Positions 32,772-41,718 of a stretch of DNA of 64,000 nucleotides are shown piece by piece. Both the position numbers and the translations under genes were made by a program. The stretch is from Roseofilum acuticapitatum BLCC-M154. GTDB lineage: Bacteria; Cyanobacteriota; Cyanobacteriia; Cyanobacteriales; Desertifilaceae. The stretch covers positions 1 to 64,000 of the forward strand of contig NZ_JAQOSP010000026.1 in assembly GCF_030068475.1 (NCBI RefSeq), written 5' to 3'. Under the pieces are notes generated by a model. That model had not been told where the DNA came from. It worked only from the letters and a program-made list of their open reading frames with translations, and made no database searches. How positions within the stretch are numbered: the stretch's first letter is position 1; each line of letters opens with the position of its first letter.

Positions 32772-34382
32772 TTAACGCTTGTTTGTTCTACGCAATTGAG
32801 TCGCGCCCAAGCCGAGTAACATTAAACCAGCCAGAGCAGAGGGTTCGGGGACATCAACAGGGTCTTCAAACTCAGAAATGGTGGTTGCATTGCGATCGCT
32901 CGCTGAAGTCCGTACCCCATATTTTTCTTCCAAGACTTGTTCCTGAGCATCTGCTTGAGCCACAATCTCTTGGCGCATACCGGCGAGAATACCTTGAATC
33001 TCTTGCTCCAAATCCTTACGCATTTGTTTTTGTGCATTGCGTTCTGCAATCACTTCCTTGCGACGTGCGTTCGGTTCTACCATCGCTTCTTCATTGGCCA
33101 CATAGGTGGGATTGTCAGCACGGATTTGATTAATCAGGCTGCCATACGCCCGGTTTGCCGTTTTCCAGTCCTCCTGAGCGGTGGCTAAAGCCTCAGTTCC
33201 GTAGTCATTCTCAATCTTCTGGATTTCCTTGTTGGCATTCTTGATCTCATCTTGGAGGAACTTGCGGTATTTCTCATCCTTGGTGTTCCAGGTGGGGTCG
33301 TTGACTTCCCTAGCATTGAGTTCAGCAATCTTGGCTTCGGTTTCTGTGATGTCGTCAAGATACCCTTGGCGCTTGTTGGCTGCGTTCCTGACCTCTAAAG
33401 CCGCTTGCCGGTTGCCCCAGATTTCATCAAAACCAGGAGTGTCTGCACGAATGGCTTTGTTCTCTTCGTGATGGTCTTTGATTTCTTCGCGCCAGATCCG
33501 CCGTTGTTCTGCCTGGAGGCGATCGTACTCATCGTCAATTGCCTGGAAGTCATCATCCCAAATCCATTCCACACCCAGTTGTTCGGCTTGGTCGGGTAGG
33601 GGGAGAGGTTGGGTTAAAGCCTTGAGATTGAATTCAAAGGCAATCACCTCTGTTCCTGCATTGTCAAATCCAGAATCATTAAATCCTAAAGTATCTAAAC
33701 GAGTGGAGTCAACAAAGGAAAATCCATCATTGTAGGCGCGGGTTCCTTGACCGATGACATTGTATCCTGGCCCAGTGGTATTGTAGTAGGGGTTATTGCC
33801 ACCGAGTTCATTGGATTCGATATCTCCGAAGAAGTTGGTTACATCAGAGTCAACTAAATCCATGTAGTTGCCATAGGTGCGGTGACCAAAGTTGTGCATT
33901 CCCACCCCTTGAGCGGTGACACTGTTATAAACACCAACTTCAGGAGCATTAGAATCATTGGCTTGGGAGAAGTTAATGGCAAAGAGGTTACCGGAGTTTT
34001 GCGCTTCTTCAAAGGTTTGGTTCCCCGCAGTGAAGAAGAGGTCACCCCAGGCAATGGTGTTACCACTGCGATCGCTTCCTTCTCCATCAATGCTTGTGTT
34101 TCCAGTCATGACGACAACAACTTTTCCATCCTCGGTTACCGTGGTAGCCATCCCTCGCATGTCGTATAGGGGGCCGTCTGTGTTATCTCCCACTGCATCT
34201 TGGGTGAATTGCCATCCATTGATTTTTCCTTGTCTCTGATGGGCCATACCATCATTATTACAATCGAGGAAAATGCTGAACGTTCCGCCTAATGTGCCAG
34301 CTTGTGCGGGAGAGGTGAAGAGGGTTGCTAAACCGAGGGTAGCGACTGTGCCGAGAAAATGAGTTGTTGTATTGCGTGCCAT
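32772..34382 (-). CDS. PEP-CTERM surface protein with long coiled-coil region
   Basis: ATG 34382 is preferred because GGAGC lies upstream at proper spacing; a TTG two codons earlier is in frame. The 536-residue protein has a signal peptide ending near PAQAG. A globular Asn/Asp/Gly-rich domain (about 30-260) follows. About 230 residues are charged helices (from WIWDDDFQAIDDEYDRLQAE) with strong coiled-coil character. It ends in a PEP-CTERM anchor: VPEPSALAG, a membrane helix, and RRTNKR. PEP-CTERM proteins are processed by an exosortase for surface display. No exosortase gene is in the window. The coiled-coil insertion before the anchor is unusual. Confidence 0.85.
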   Translation of the reverse strand: MARNTTTHFLGTVATLGLATLFTSPAQAGTLGGTFSIFLDCNNDGMAHQRQGKINGWQFTQDAVGDNTDGPLYDMRGMATTVTEDGKVVVVMTGNTSIDGEGSDRSGNTIAWGDLFFTAGNQTFEEAQNSGNLFAINFSQANDSNAPEVGVYNSVTAQGVGMHNFGHRTYGNYMDLVDSDVTNFFGDIESNELGGNNPYYNTTGPGYNVIGQGTRAYNDGFSFVDSTRLDTLGFNDSGFDNAGTEVIAFEFNLKALTQPLPLPDQAEQLGVEWIWDDDFQAIDDEYDRLQAEQRRIWREEIKDHHEENKAIRADTPGFDEIWGNRQAALEVRNAANKRQGYLDDITETEAKIAELNAREVNDPTWNTKDEKYRKFLQDEIKNANKEIQKIENDYGTEALATAQEDWKTANRAYGSLINQIRADNPTYVANEEAMVEPNARRKEVIAERNAQKQMRKDLEQEIQGILAGMRQEIVAQADAQEQVLEEKYGVRTSASDRNATTISEFEDPVDVPEPSALAGLMLLGLGATQLRRTNKR

Positions 34383-34678
34383 GATCAATGCTCCTAAAAC
34401 TGTATTTGTTGCTGGCGATCGCCATCTACATTTGACGTGAGATGATATCTTGGTATTTGACTCCCTATTTCTCAGAGTAATTTAACTCAACCGCTTCCGT
34501 AAATTGTCGAGAATACCGAATTTAGGTTAAAAGAAGTGTGAAGCTTACAGAGCAGTTCTAGGGCACTCTTCAATAACTCCTGTACAAATACTGACTTTTG
34601 ATCAGGGATTCATCAATGTATTGCCGATTGGGTTACTCTTTATAGATAATTCACAGTAGAGGTAATCTGGAAAATTCT

Positions 34679-35776
34679 ATGAGTCAGTCTCCTATTGGTA
34701 TCGGCATTGTGGGCACAGGATTTGGGCAAAAAGTCCATATTCCCGCTTTTGAGCATCACCACCGCACTCAAGTGGTAGCCGTGTATCACCGAGATCTCGC
34801 TACCGCTCAAAAGATCGCCAGCCAACATCAAATTCCCCATGCTGTGGATACCGTAGAGGCGATCGCCAATTTACCAGAAGTAGATGCCGTTAGCATTTCC
34901 ACCCCGCCCTTCCTACACTACGAGATGGCGAAAACCGTTTTGGAAGCCAAAAAACATCTCTTACTGGAAAAACCCACCACCCTATCTGTTGAATCAGCCC
35001 AAGAACTTTATCAACTCTCCCAAGCTCAAGGGGTAGTCGCAGCCATGGATTTTGAATTTCGCTTTGTCCCAGCCTGGCAACGGTTTCAAGAACTTTTAGC
35101 TGATAACTATGTCGGTGAAAAACGCTTCATCAAAATTGATTGGCTCGCTCCCTCACGCTCCGATCCGAATCGTCCTTGGAATTGGTATTCCCAAAAAGAG
35201 AAAGGAGGCGGCGCATTAGGGGCGATCGGTTCCCATACCTTTGACTACATTGCCTGGCTCTTTGGAGACATCAAGCGCCTATCCGCTCGTTTGAGTACCG
35301 CGATTTCCGAGCGCCCCGATCCGACAACGGGGGAACTCAAACCGGTAGACGCAGATGACACCGGTTTACTGATGCTCGAACTCGCGGATGGTACACCCTG
35401 TCAAGTTTCCCTCAGTTCCATCGCCTATCAAGGACGGGGGCATTGGGTAGAAGTCTATGGCGATCGCGCTACCCTAATTTTAGGCAGTGCCAATCAAAAA
35501 GATTATATCTATGGCTTTACCCTGCAAGGAGCCAAATTTGGCGAACCCTTGAGCGAACTAGAAATTCCCCAACGGCTAGAATTTCCCCAAACCTACCCCG
35601 ATGGACGCATTGCCGCCTTTATGCGCGTCGTTGATGCTTGGGTAGACAGCATCGAAAATCCTTCTGCTCCACCGACTGTTCCCACCCTCAAAGAAGGAGT
35701 ATACTCCCAACTGTTGATGGACTTAACCCATCAATCTCATACCAGTAACCGTTGGGTTGAGGTTCCTCACGACTAA
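34679..35776 (+). CDS. Gfo/Idh/MocA family oxidoreductase
   Basis: The 365-residue protein has the N-terminal NAD(P)-binding motif GIGIVGTGFGQKVHIPAF, the substrate-domain block LLEKPTTLSVESAQEL containing the conserved EKP, and the C-terminal alpha/beta domain with GALGAIGSHTFDYIAWLFG. Family members oxidise or reduce sugars, inositols and related compounds; the substrate here is unknown. The stop overlaps the convergent DUF3598 gene by 4 nt. No sugar pathway genes are adjacent. Confidence 0.92.
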   Translation: MSQSPIGIGIVGTGFGQKVHIPAFEHHHRTQVVAVYHRDLATAQKIASQHQIPHAVDTVEAIANLPEVDAVSISTPPFLHYEMAKTVLEAKKHLLLEKPTTLSVESAQELYQLSQAQGVVAAMDFEFRFVPAWQRFQELLADNYVGEKRFIKIDWLAPSRSDPNRPWNWYSQKEKGGGALGAIGSHTFDYIAWLFGDIKRLSARLSTAISERPDPTTGELKPVDADDTGLLMLELADGTPCQVSLSSIAYQGRGHWVEVYGDRATLILGSANQKDYIYGFTLQGAKFGEPLSELEIPQRLEFPQTYPDGRIAAFMRVVDAWVDSIENPSAPPTVPTLKEGVYSQLLMDLTHQSHTSNRWVEVPHD

Positions 35777-36594
35777 GAACCGGTTTTGTATTCAGTCACT
35801 AAACTCAAGCTTTCCCAAGCGCCTTGGCGATCGTAGTTACGAATGAGCCGTAGGCGCTCCGTCGGGGAAATCAGCCATCCCACTTCCAAAAAGAAGGGTT
35901 TTCCAGATTCCAGGCTCACTGGGCTAGTAGTTGAACCCCCATCAGGAAGTAAGAGAACTTGCACCGGTTGATATCCTCCCGAAAATTCTAATCTAGACCC
36001 CTCTAGGATTGCCGTTGAGGTCAGATTAAAATCATTACTGTTCAGGGTTTGAGTGATTTCATTCCCCTCTCGCGAGAGAGTCAGGGTGCTTTGGGTTTCG
36101 TCTGGGGGGCGCAGATCTCGATAGAGGGTGATGACTTCCCCTTCCCAGGTTCCTAAGAGTTGCTCGACGGTTAAGGGGGGACGTTCGGGAATCGTTGTCC
36201 CTCGGAGTTTTTCCCGAATCAGGGTAATTTGGTCAAGGTAACTTTTTTGATAGAGAATCACGAAGCGGAGGCGGCGCTGTTGGTGGATAAAGCCAAATTC
36301 ACCCCCAAAAGTAGCAAAGGGGTTATAGTGGGCACTGCCTTGGGAAAAATGCCCATCGTCGAAGAAGAGAATATTGCGATGGAGAGTTTTGTATTCGAGT
36401 TCGAGCATGGGGGGTGGAGTTTCCCCAGGGGGAAATCGTTGCACGGTTTGGTAAACGGTTTGGTTGTTATCTCTGCCTTCGAGGGTAACGACGGTGGGGG
36501 TATCTTTTTCCAGGATGCCTAGGGGTGAGAATTGGGTAAAGGAACCGTCCCAAATGCCGAGGTTTTCTAAGAGATTTTGCCACTGCGATCGCAT
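35773..36594 (-). CDS. DUF3598 family protein
   Basis: The 273-residue soluble protein matches the cyanobacterial DUF3598 family. It begins QWQNLLENLGIWDGSFTQFSP and contains LHRNILFFDDGHFSQGS and FGGEFGFIHQQRRLRFVILY, followed by a second beta-rich half with LLGTWEGEVITLYRDLRP. The predicted double beta-barrel, lipocalin-like fold suggests binding of a small hydrophobic ligand, but no function is established. It lies downstream of fur, DUF309 and a secreted-protein gene on the same strand, with a GGGAATA minisatellite in the 42-nt gap before it. Confidence 0.85.
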   Translation of the reverse strand: MRSQWQNLLENLGIWDGSFTQFSPLGILEKDTPTVVTLEGRDNNQTVYQTVQRFPPGETPPPMLELEYKTLHRNILFFDDGHFSQGSAHYNPFATFGGEFGFIHQQRRLRFVILYQKSYLDQITLIREKLRGTTIPERPPLTVEQLLGTWEGEVITLYRDLRPPDETQSTLTLSREGNEITQTLNSNDFNLTSTAILEGSRLEFSGGYQPVQVLLLPDGGSTTSPVSLESGKPFFLEVGWLISPTERLRLIRNYDRQGAWESLSLVTEYKTGS

Positions 36595-36603
36595 AATTTA
36601 AGG

Positions 36604-36634
36604 AATGGGGAATAGGGAATAGGGAATAGGGAAT
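36604..36634. repeat. GGGAATA minisatellite
   Basis: Four nearly perfect copies of GGGAATA occupy most of the 42-nt gap between the DUF3598 gene and the secreted-protein gene. Comparable tracts are at about 20628-20655 and 49387-49425. Confidence 0.85.
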
Positions 36635-36636
36635 GA

Positions 36637-37542
36637 TTAATTGGTGACATTCCCACAGACTTGGGGCAGTTGTGCGCCATTCACACAAGCTTGTTCTGCC
36701 ATGGCTGCGGCTACTGCGTCAAATACAGGAGTTGCCCATTGAGCAGCTCTTTCCCAAGATCCGACTTTAGCCATAATTTCCCTGGCTTGGGCCACTTCTA
36801 GAATGGCAACATGGGGATTATATTCGGCTGCTCGCTCAATCAGGGGATGCCAGGCTAGGGAATGCCCTTCGCGATCGCTTTTTCCTCCCCTTACTCTAGG
36901 GCCAATGTTGCGTAACCCTTGCTGTTGATAAAAGGGTTGCAGTTTGGCTTGAATGCGATTTTCCCATTGGCGATCGCGCTCATGCAACCCAGTCACTAAC
37001 ATTTGTGCCCCCGGAAACGGATTAGCCTCACTGACGACATGGGCATCAGCAGTTAAAATTAGGGTCTGCACATTACGGTTCCCTTTATGGACACCAGCGA
37101 TATAGTGTTCTAAGGCTTGAAACCCGTCGAGATTTTCGCCATACATTTGAATCGTGGGAACCAGGACATAAAATCCAAGGGCGGTTAACCGTTGATAAAG
37201 TTCATTAGCAGTCACCGTATTCCAATAGAGTCCCACATGGTAATCCTCAACTTTGGCTCCCGGTTGCATGGAGTTAGCGGTATACTGAATCGGTAAAATG
37301 GCGATGGGTTGGTTGGTGTTGATGCGAATGGGGGCAACATCCGCATGAGTCCAGTTTTTACCCGTGTAGTTATATCGCACGCGATAAATACCTTGCCCCG
37401 CTTCAAATCTATAGTTGCGCCCATCCTCCATAACGGTGACTTCGGGAGTTAGGGCGAAGGTGGAGGTTTGGGCTAGGGAGGGGAGTCCATAGGATAGGCT
37501 TAAAACTAATGCCATGCCCAAGGTTTTGGATAAGACACTCAT
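36637..37542 (-). CDS. Secreted protein of unknown function
   Basis: The 301-residue product has a clear signal peptide (MSVLSKTLGMALVLSLSYG, cleavage near SLAQT). The N-terminal third is beta-rich. The central and C-terminal parts contain TLILTADAHVVSEANPFPGA, LVTGLHERDRQWENRIQAKL and GKSDREGHSLAWHPLIERA, conserved-looking blocks with several His, Asp and Glu residues that could bind a metal. I do not recognise the family; an alpha/beta hydrolase-like enzyme acting in the periplasm is possible but unproven. It follows the DUF309 gene after 22 nt and probably shares its transcript. Confidence 0.75.
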   Translation of the reverse strand: MSVLSKTLGMALVLSLSYGLPSLAQTSTFALTPEVTVMEDGRNYRFEAGQGIYRVRYNYTGKNWTHADVAPIRINTNQPIAILPIQYTANSMQPGAKVEDYHVGLYWNTVTANELYQRLTALGFYVLVPTIQMYGENLDGFQALEHYIAGVHKGNRNVQTLILTADAHVVSEANPFPGAQMLVTGLHERDRQWENRIQAKLQPFYQQQGLRNIGPRVRGGKSDREGHSLAWHPLIERAAEYNPHVAILEVAQAREIMAKVGSWERAAQWATPVFDAVAAAMAEQACVNGAQLPQVCGNVTN

Positions 37543-37564
37543 GAGATTAATTCACAGTTGATGA

Positions 37565-37987
37565 TTAACAATGGGTTTCAGGGCGTTCAGTTCCATGGGT
37601 TTGATCGACAAACTCAATTTTAGGCAATAGTTGAGAATACTCGTCAATATTTACCCGATCCGCAGAATTCAGGCTGGCTTGTTGCAGTTCAGTCAGTAAA
37701 GTTTTGCTTTGTATGAGCAGTTGGCGAATGTCTAATCCTGCGTAGTCCGGTTGATAGCGACTCAAGCGGCCGATCCCTTCACCGAGTAATATCATTGCCC
37801 CCCGTAAATTTTGATTGCTCAGATGATAAATACCGACCGCAAGTTGTAGGATGCCTTGATAAAGGGTGCGTTCCGGTTCCGAGGCTTCGAGCCAAATGGC
37901 TTCTAGGGTATCATGACAGGCATAAAATTCTTGTTGGTTAAATTGTTCAATGCCGTGCCAAAATTCAGGGGGCAGAGGATCGGACAT
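37565..37987 (-). CDS. DUF309 family protein
   Basis: The 140-residue all-helical protein has the DUF309 core: FNQQEFYACHDTLEAIWLEA, followed by ERTLYQGILQLAVGIYHLSNQNLRGAM. The conserved acidic and histidine residues (E, H and D of the first block) suggest metal or cofactor binding, but the function is unknown. It begins 36 nt after the fur stop and leads into the secreted-protein gene, so it may be iron-regulated through fur transcription. Confidence 0.88.
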   Translation of the reverse strand: MSDPLPPEFWHGIEQFNQQEFYACHDTLEAIWLEASEPERTLYQGILQLAVGIYHLSNQNLRGAMILLGEGIGRLSRYQPDYAGLDIRQLLIQSKTLLTELQQASLNSADRVNIDEYSQLLPKIEFVDQTHGTERPETHC

Positions 37988-38023
37988 AGGTTGGGTCTTC
38001 TATGATAGGTCTTCAGATTCTTC

Positions 38024-38560
38024 TTAATCGAGATATTCTTGAATCTCTTCTAGATTATTATGACTGGAGGCGATCGCCATCGAACAAGACCAACTACTCG
38101 GTAACATGGCTGGCCATCCTTTGCGAATCGCTTCCGGACAAATAGCATGAATCGTCAATTGACAATCAATCATCTGTACCCCGGTTTTCGAGGCTTGTTT
38201 TAAGCTGTGTTTAAGAATCGCATCATTCTTAAATTCTAGGGTCTGGTTGCACTGAACGCAGACAATGTGATGATGATGATGGGGGTAGGGATGATTCAAT
38301 TCGTAATGTTTATGACCTTCTGCCAGTTCCAATTCCCGAATAATCCCCATCCTGGCCATCAGTTTGACCGTGCGATAAATCGTCGATAGGCTAATCCGCT
38401 CACCCCTCTGTTTCAGAAGATCGTGGAGTTCTTCGGCACTCAGATGGTTTCCCCTGGGAAGATTCTGAAAAACATGCAGAATCGTTTCCCTCTGCGGGGT
38501 TAAGCGCCAACCTTTAGAATTCAGTTCAGCCTTGAGAGAGGTAGGAGTATAGAGAGACAT
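38024..38560 (-). CDS. fur: Ferric uptake regulator Fur
   Basis: Fur represses iron-acquisition genes when loaded with iron and, in cyanobacteria, also affects photosynthesis and redox genes. The 178-residue sequence closely follows cyanobacterial FurA: SLKAELNSKGWRLTPQRETI, ISLSTIYRTVKLMARMGI (recognition helix), and the His-rich HHHHH at 94-98. The cysteines are C101 and C104 (CVQC), C133, C141 and C159. The C-terminus lacks the second CxxC seen in some Fur proteins and is longer than usual. A good sigma-70 promoter and a Fur-box-like site lie upstream, consistent with autoregulation. Confidence 0.9.
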   Translation of the reverse strand: MSLYTPTSLKAELNSKGWRLTPQRETILHVFQNLPRGNHLSAEELHDLLKQRGERISLSTIYRTVKLMARMGIIRELELAEGHKHYELNHPYPHHHHHIVCVQCNQTLEFKNDAILKHSLKQASKTGVQMIDCQLTIHAICPEAIRKGWPAMLPSSWSCSMAIASSHNNLEEIQEYLD

Positions 38561-38592
38561 GGGGAATTCTCAACAATAGTGCTGTTTTCACA

Positions 38593-38621
38593 ATTATAAA
38601 GCGCGAATTACTGATTTGCAA
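38593..38621 (-). promoter_or_regulatory. Sigma-70 type promoter of fur
   Basis: On the minus strand, TTGCAA (38621-38616) and TATAAT (38598-38593) are separated by exactly 17 nt. The minus-10 box matches the consensus fully and the minus-35 box in four of six positions. It lies about 33 nt before the fur start codon, in the 134-nt gap after map. Confidence 0.7.
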
Positions 38622-38635
38622 AAAAACAATTTTAT

Positions 38636-38650
38636 TGAGAATAATTCTAG
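38636..38650 (-). promoter_or_regulatory. Fur-box-like operator
   Basis: The 15-bp site has the arms TGAGAAT and ATTCTAG around a single A, close to the 7-1-7 Fur box TGATAATnATTATCA in its left half and with an exact inner inverted repeat AGAAT/ATTCT. It is 14 nt upstream of the minus-35 box of the fur promoter. A second TGAGAAT half-site lies near 38566-38572, just before the start codon. Confidence 0.45.
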
Positions 38651-38694
38651 TTTATGAGTCCCCGTATCTTCAGACCGAGGACTCCTGAATAGCC

Positions 38695-39483
38695 CTAAGC
38701 GCTTTTCACCTCGTCTTGGGATTCTGGTAAAGTCAAGATTTCTACGCCATTCTCCGTAACGGCGATCGTATGTTCAAACTGGGCCGAGAGCTTGCCATCT
38801 TTGGTCACTGCCGTCCAATTATCCTCTAAAACCTGCGCTTCATAAGTGCCTTCATTAATCATCGGCTCAATAGTAAACACCATCCCCTTACGCAACCGTT
38901 TCCCCTTACCCCGTACCCCATAATGAGGAACCTGGGGAGCCGTATGAAACTCACGATTAATCCCATGACCGACAAAATCGCGCACCACAGAAAAGCCATG
39001 ACCTTCCGCATACTCTTGAATTGCTGCGCCAATATCCCCAATTCTGCCCCCCGGTTTCACTGCCGCAATCCCGCGCATCATACATTCATAGGTCACTTCC
39101 ACCAACTTTTTAGCAACCGGTGAAGGAGTCCCCACAAAAAACGTTCGCGAGGTATCCCCATAATAGCCATCCAGAATCGGAGTCACATCGATATTAATAA
39201 TATCCCCATCTTTCAGTTTTTGTTTGCTGTTGGGGATACCATGACAAATCACCTCATTCACACTGGTACAAATGGATTTGGGAAACCCATGATATCCCAA
39301 AGGCGCACTAATGGCTCCATGTTCGCGAGTCCAGCGTTCAGCTTCATCATTTAATTCTAAAGTGGTTACTCCCGGTTGCACCATGGGCGCTAAGTGATCC
39401 AGTAACTGGCTGGCTAAGATTCCGGCTTGGCGCATTTTGTCGATTTCGCGCCGCGATAATAATACGATTGTTTCGCTTCCCAT
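38695..39483 (-). CDS. map: Type I methionine aminopeptidase
   Basis: This cytosolic enzyme removes the initiator methionine from nascent proteins. The 262-residue length fits type I. The dinuclear metal ligands are recognisable: D in INIDVTPILDGYYGDTSRTF (two Asp), H in FVGHGINREFHTAP, E in FTIEPMINEG and E in QFEHTIAVTENG. It has the conserved histidine block ICHGIPNSK as well. It stands upstream of fur on the same strand but is separated by a promoter and a possible hairpin at 38653-38680. Confidence 0.95.
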   Translation of the reverse strand: MGSETIVLLSRREIDKMRQAGILASQLLDHLAPMVQPGVTTLELNDEAERWTREHGAISAPLGYHGFPKSICTSVNEVICHGIPNSKQKLKDGDIINIDVTPILDGYYGDTSRTFFVGTPSPVAKKLVEVTYECMMRGIAAVKPGGRIGDIGAAIQEYAEGHGFSVVRDFVGHGINREFHTAPQVPHYGVRGKGKRLRKGMVFTIEPMINEGTYEAQVLEDNWTAVTKDGKLSAQFEHTIAVTENGVEILTLPESQDEVKSA

Positions 39484-39621
39484 GTTTCTAAGATCTCAAA
39501 GGTCATCAAGCTCTTCACTCTTTATCCATCATACGGGAATGGGGAAATGGGGAGATGACTGATTAAGGCTCTGGTTTAGAATAAGGGGAATTTGGCTCAC
39601 CCAGATAATGTAGCAGGTATC

Positions 39622-39912
39622 ATGATGATCGCCTTAACTGAAGAACAAACCCAAGTGTTAACGTTGCTAGTCAAACAAGGACGGTATGCTTCATTGCAAG
39701 AGGCCCTGGATGCGGCCTTAATGCTTCTGGTTGATGAAACTGAATTAGAAGAACTAGAGGACAATCCCCAATACTTACAATGGTTAGAACACACTCGACA
39801 AAAGCTAGAAGAAGGATTGGAGCAGTCAAAACGAGGGGACGTATTGGATGGAGAAACCGTTATTGCTAAACTTCGACAGAAAGTCTTATCAGCTAGAGAG
39901 CAGGAACAATGA
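39622..39912 (+). CDS. parD: ParD-type antitoxin
   Basis: ATG 39622 (MMIALTEEQTQVLTLLV) is the best start, giving 96 residues; the ATG-less extension to 39592 reads into non-conserved sequence. The N-terminal ribbon-helix-helix-like block contains LVKQGRYASLQEALDAALMLL, typical of ParD/CC2985-type antitoxins. The C-terminus is charged and would bind the toxin. Its stop overlaps parE by 4 nt. ParD usually represses its own operon. Confidence 0.85.
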   Translation: MMIALTEEQTQVLTLLVKQGRYASLQEALDAALMLLVDETELEELEDNPQYLQWLEHTRQKLEEGLEQSKRGDVLDGETVIAKLRQKVLSAREQEQ

Positions 39913-40202
39913 GCCGTTTAAGAATTACGGTTGGGGCAAGCCGGGATTTAGAAGAAATTTCTGATTATTTTTTGGAAAAGAGTTTAGATGCAGGCGATCG
40001 CTTTGTTGAGGGGTTTCATCGCAAATGCCAGCAATTGAGTAAGTTTCCTTATTCAGGACGTTCTTACGCTCATATGAAGCCCGGATTACGAGGCACTCCG
40101 TTGATGGGGTACATCATCTTCTATCGAGTGATGGAAGACGGTATTGAAATCGTGCGTGTGATGAGTGGTTATCGTAATTTGTCGGATAGCTTGGAAGAAT
40201 AG
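39909..40202 (+). CDS. parE: ParE-type toxin
   Basis: The 97-residue protein has the RelE/ParE fold signature: VGASRDLEEISDYFLEKSLDAG followed by GFHRKCQQLSKFPYSGRSY and the C-terminal beta strand block YIIFYRVMEDGIEIVRVMSGYRN. ParE toxins inhibit DNA gyrase. The start overlaps the antitoxin stop (ATGA), so the two are coupled. Both genes appear intact. Confidence 0.92.
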   Translation: MSRLRITVGASRDLEEISDYFLEKSLDAGDRFVEGFHRKCQQLSKFPYSGRSYAHMKPGLRGTPLMGYIIFYRVMEDGIEIVRVMSGYRNLSDSLEE

Positions 40203-40428
40203 ATTTCGATCGCTCTATACCCTGCCCACCCTACAACTCACATTTCAAAGGATAGGAGAGATCTACCCTTCGACTCCGCTCAGGACACAGGCAGAGCGGA
40301 ATTATGAGAATTATGTTAAAAAATGTCAAATTGTTACGAAATTTACAGTTTTTTGTTTTTCTTTATAATTGTGGGCTAATCTAGAGCTATAAGGTTGAAT
40401 TAACACCATACATAAGAGGTAAACTCTG

Positions 40429-41718
40429 ATGATGAACACCTCAGTTAAGATGCCCCAGCCTCCAACTCCGGCCCATATTTGCCCGATGGATCGCACCTGT
40501 AGTTACTTACAGCAAGCCGGTTCTGAACTTAATATCGATCCGGGTATTCTGGTGGTTTTGGAAAATCCCCGCAAAGTGGTAACGGTTTCGATTCCTGTTA
40601 AGCTTGATACCGGAGAAGTGCAGGTTTTAGCCGGACACCGAGTCCAACATTGCGATGTTCTCGGCCCTTACAAAGGGGGAACGCGCTATCATCCCTCCGT
40701 CACCTTGCAGGAAGTCTCATCTTTGGCCATGCTGATGACCTGGAAATGTGCCTTACTGGGGATTCCCTACGGCGGAGCTAAAGGCGGTATTGCTATTGAC
40801 CCGAATCAATATAGCGTGGGTGAGCTAGAGCGGATTACTCGCCGCTATACCAGCGAACTGATTAAGGATATTGGCCCGGCTGTTGATATTCCGGCTCCCG
40901 ATATGGGGACTTCGGCGCGGGAAATGGCTTGGATGATGGATACCTATTCCATGAATGTCGGTCATGCGGTTCCCGGAATTGTCACGGGTAAACCCCTGTC
41001 TGTGGGCGGTTCTAAGGGACGGAAACAGGCAACTGGTCGAGGAGTGATGATTGTGGTGCGGGAAGCTTTGGCGCAACAGGGGAAACCCTTGGCGGGTGCT
41101 TCTGTGGTCATTCAAGGCTTCGGTAATGTGGGTAGTGCGGCTGCTCTGTTACTCCATGAAGCAGGGGCTAAAGTGTTAGCAGTTTCTAATGTTTCCGGTG
41201 GCGTGTTTGCCGAAAATGGTTTAGATATTCCTGCACTCTATAAGCATGTGGTTGAACATCATGGCCATATGGGTAACTTCCCCGGTGGCGAACTGATTAG
41301 TAATGAGGAACTGCTAACTTTGCCCTGTGATGTGCTGATTCCAGCAGCTCTGGAAAATCAGATTACGGAAGACAATGCGGCTCAGATTCAGGCACAAATT
41401 GTGGCAGAAGCGGCAAATGGCCCGGTGACGCTGGTTGCAGATCAACTGTTGCAAAGTCGCGGTATTACGGTTTTACCGGATATTTTGGCTAATGCCGGTG
41501 GTGTGGTGGTTAGCTATCTGGAATGGGTACAAGGCCAGTCCTATGTATTTTGGGATGAGGAACGGGTAAACCAGGAGATGGAAGGCTTGATGGTACGGGC
41601 GTATCATCGGGTTTATGAAGAGTCTCAAAACCGTGGAATTCCGTTACGGTTGGCGGCGTATACCTTGGGTGTGGGTCGTGTGGCTCAGGCTTTGAGCGAT
41701 CGCGGTTTATATCCGTAA
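40429..41718 (+). CDS. gdhA: Glutamate dehydrogenase
   Basis: This enzyme interconverts glutamate and 2-oxoglutarate plus ammonium. The 429-residue protein has the substrate-binding block KGGTRYHP followed by CALLGIPYGGAKGGIAID with the catalytic lysine, and the nucleotide-binding motif GASVVIQGFGNVGSAAA. The Gfo-like end SYLEWVQGQSYVFW is typical of bacterial GDH. It is of the hexameric class; cofactor choice cannot be fixed by eye. The gene follows the ParDE pair after 226 bp and precedes a long repeat-filled gap. Confidence 0.94.
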   Translation: MMNTSVKMPQPPTPAHICPMDRTCSYLQQAGSELNIDPGILVVLENPRKVVTVSIPVKLDTGEVQVLAGHRVQHCDVLGPYKGGTRYHPSVTLQEVSSLAMLMTWKCALLGIPYGGAKGGIAIDPNQYSVGELERITRRYTSELIKDIGPAVDIPAPDMGTSAREMAWMMDTYSMNVGHAVPGIVTGKPLSVGGSKGRKQATGRGVMIVVREALAQQGKPLAGASVVIQGFGNVGSAAALLLHEAGAKVLAVSNVSGGVFAENGLDIPALYKHVVEHHGHMGNFPGGELISNEELLTLPCDVLIPAALENQITEDNAAQIQAQIVAEAANGPVTLVADQLLQSRGITVLPDILANAGGVVVSYLEWVQGQSYVFWDEERVNQEMEGLMVRAYHRVYEESQNRGIPLRLAAYTLGVGRVAQALSDRGLYP

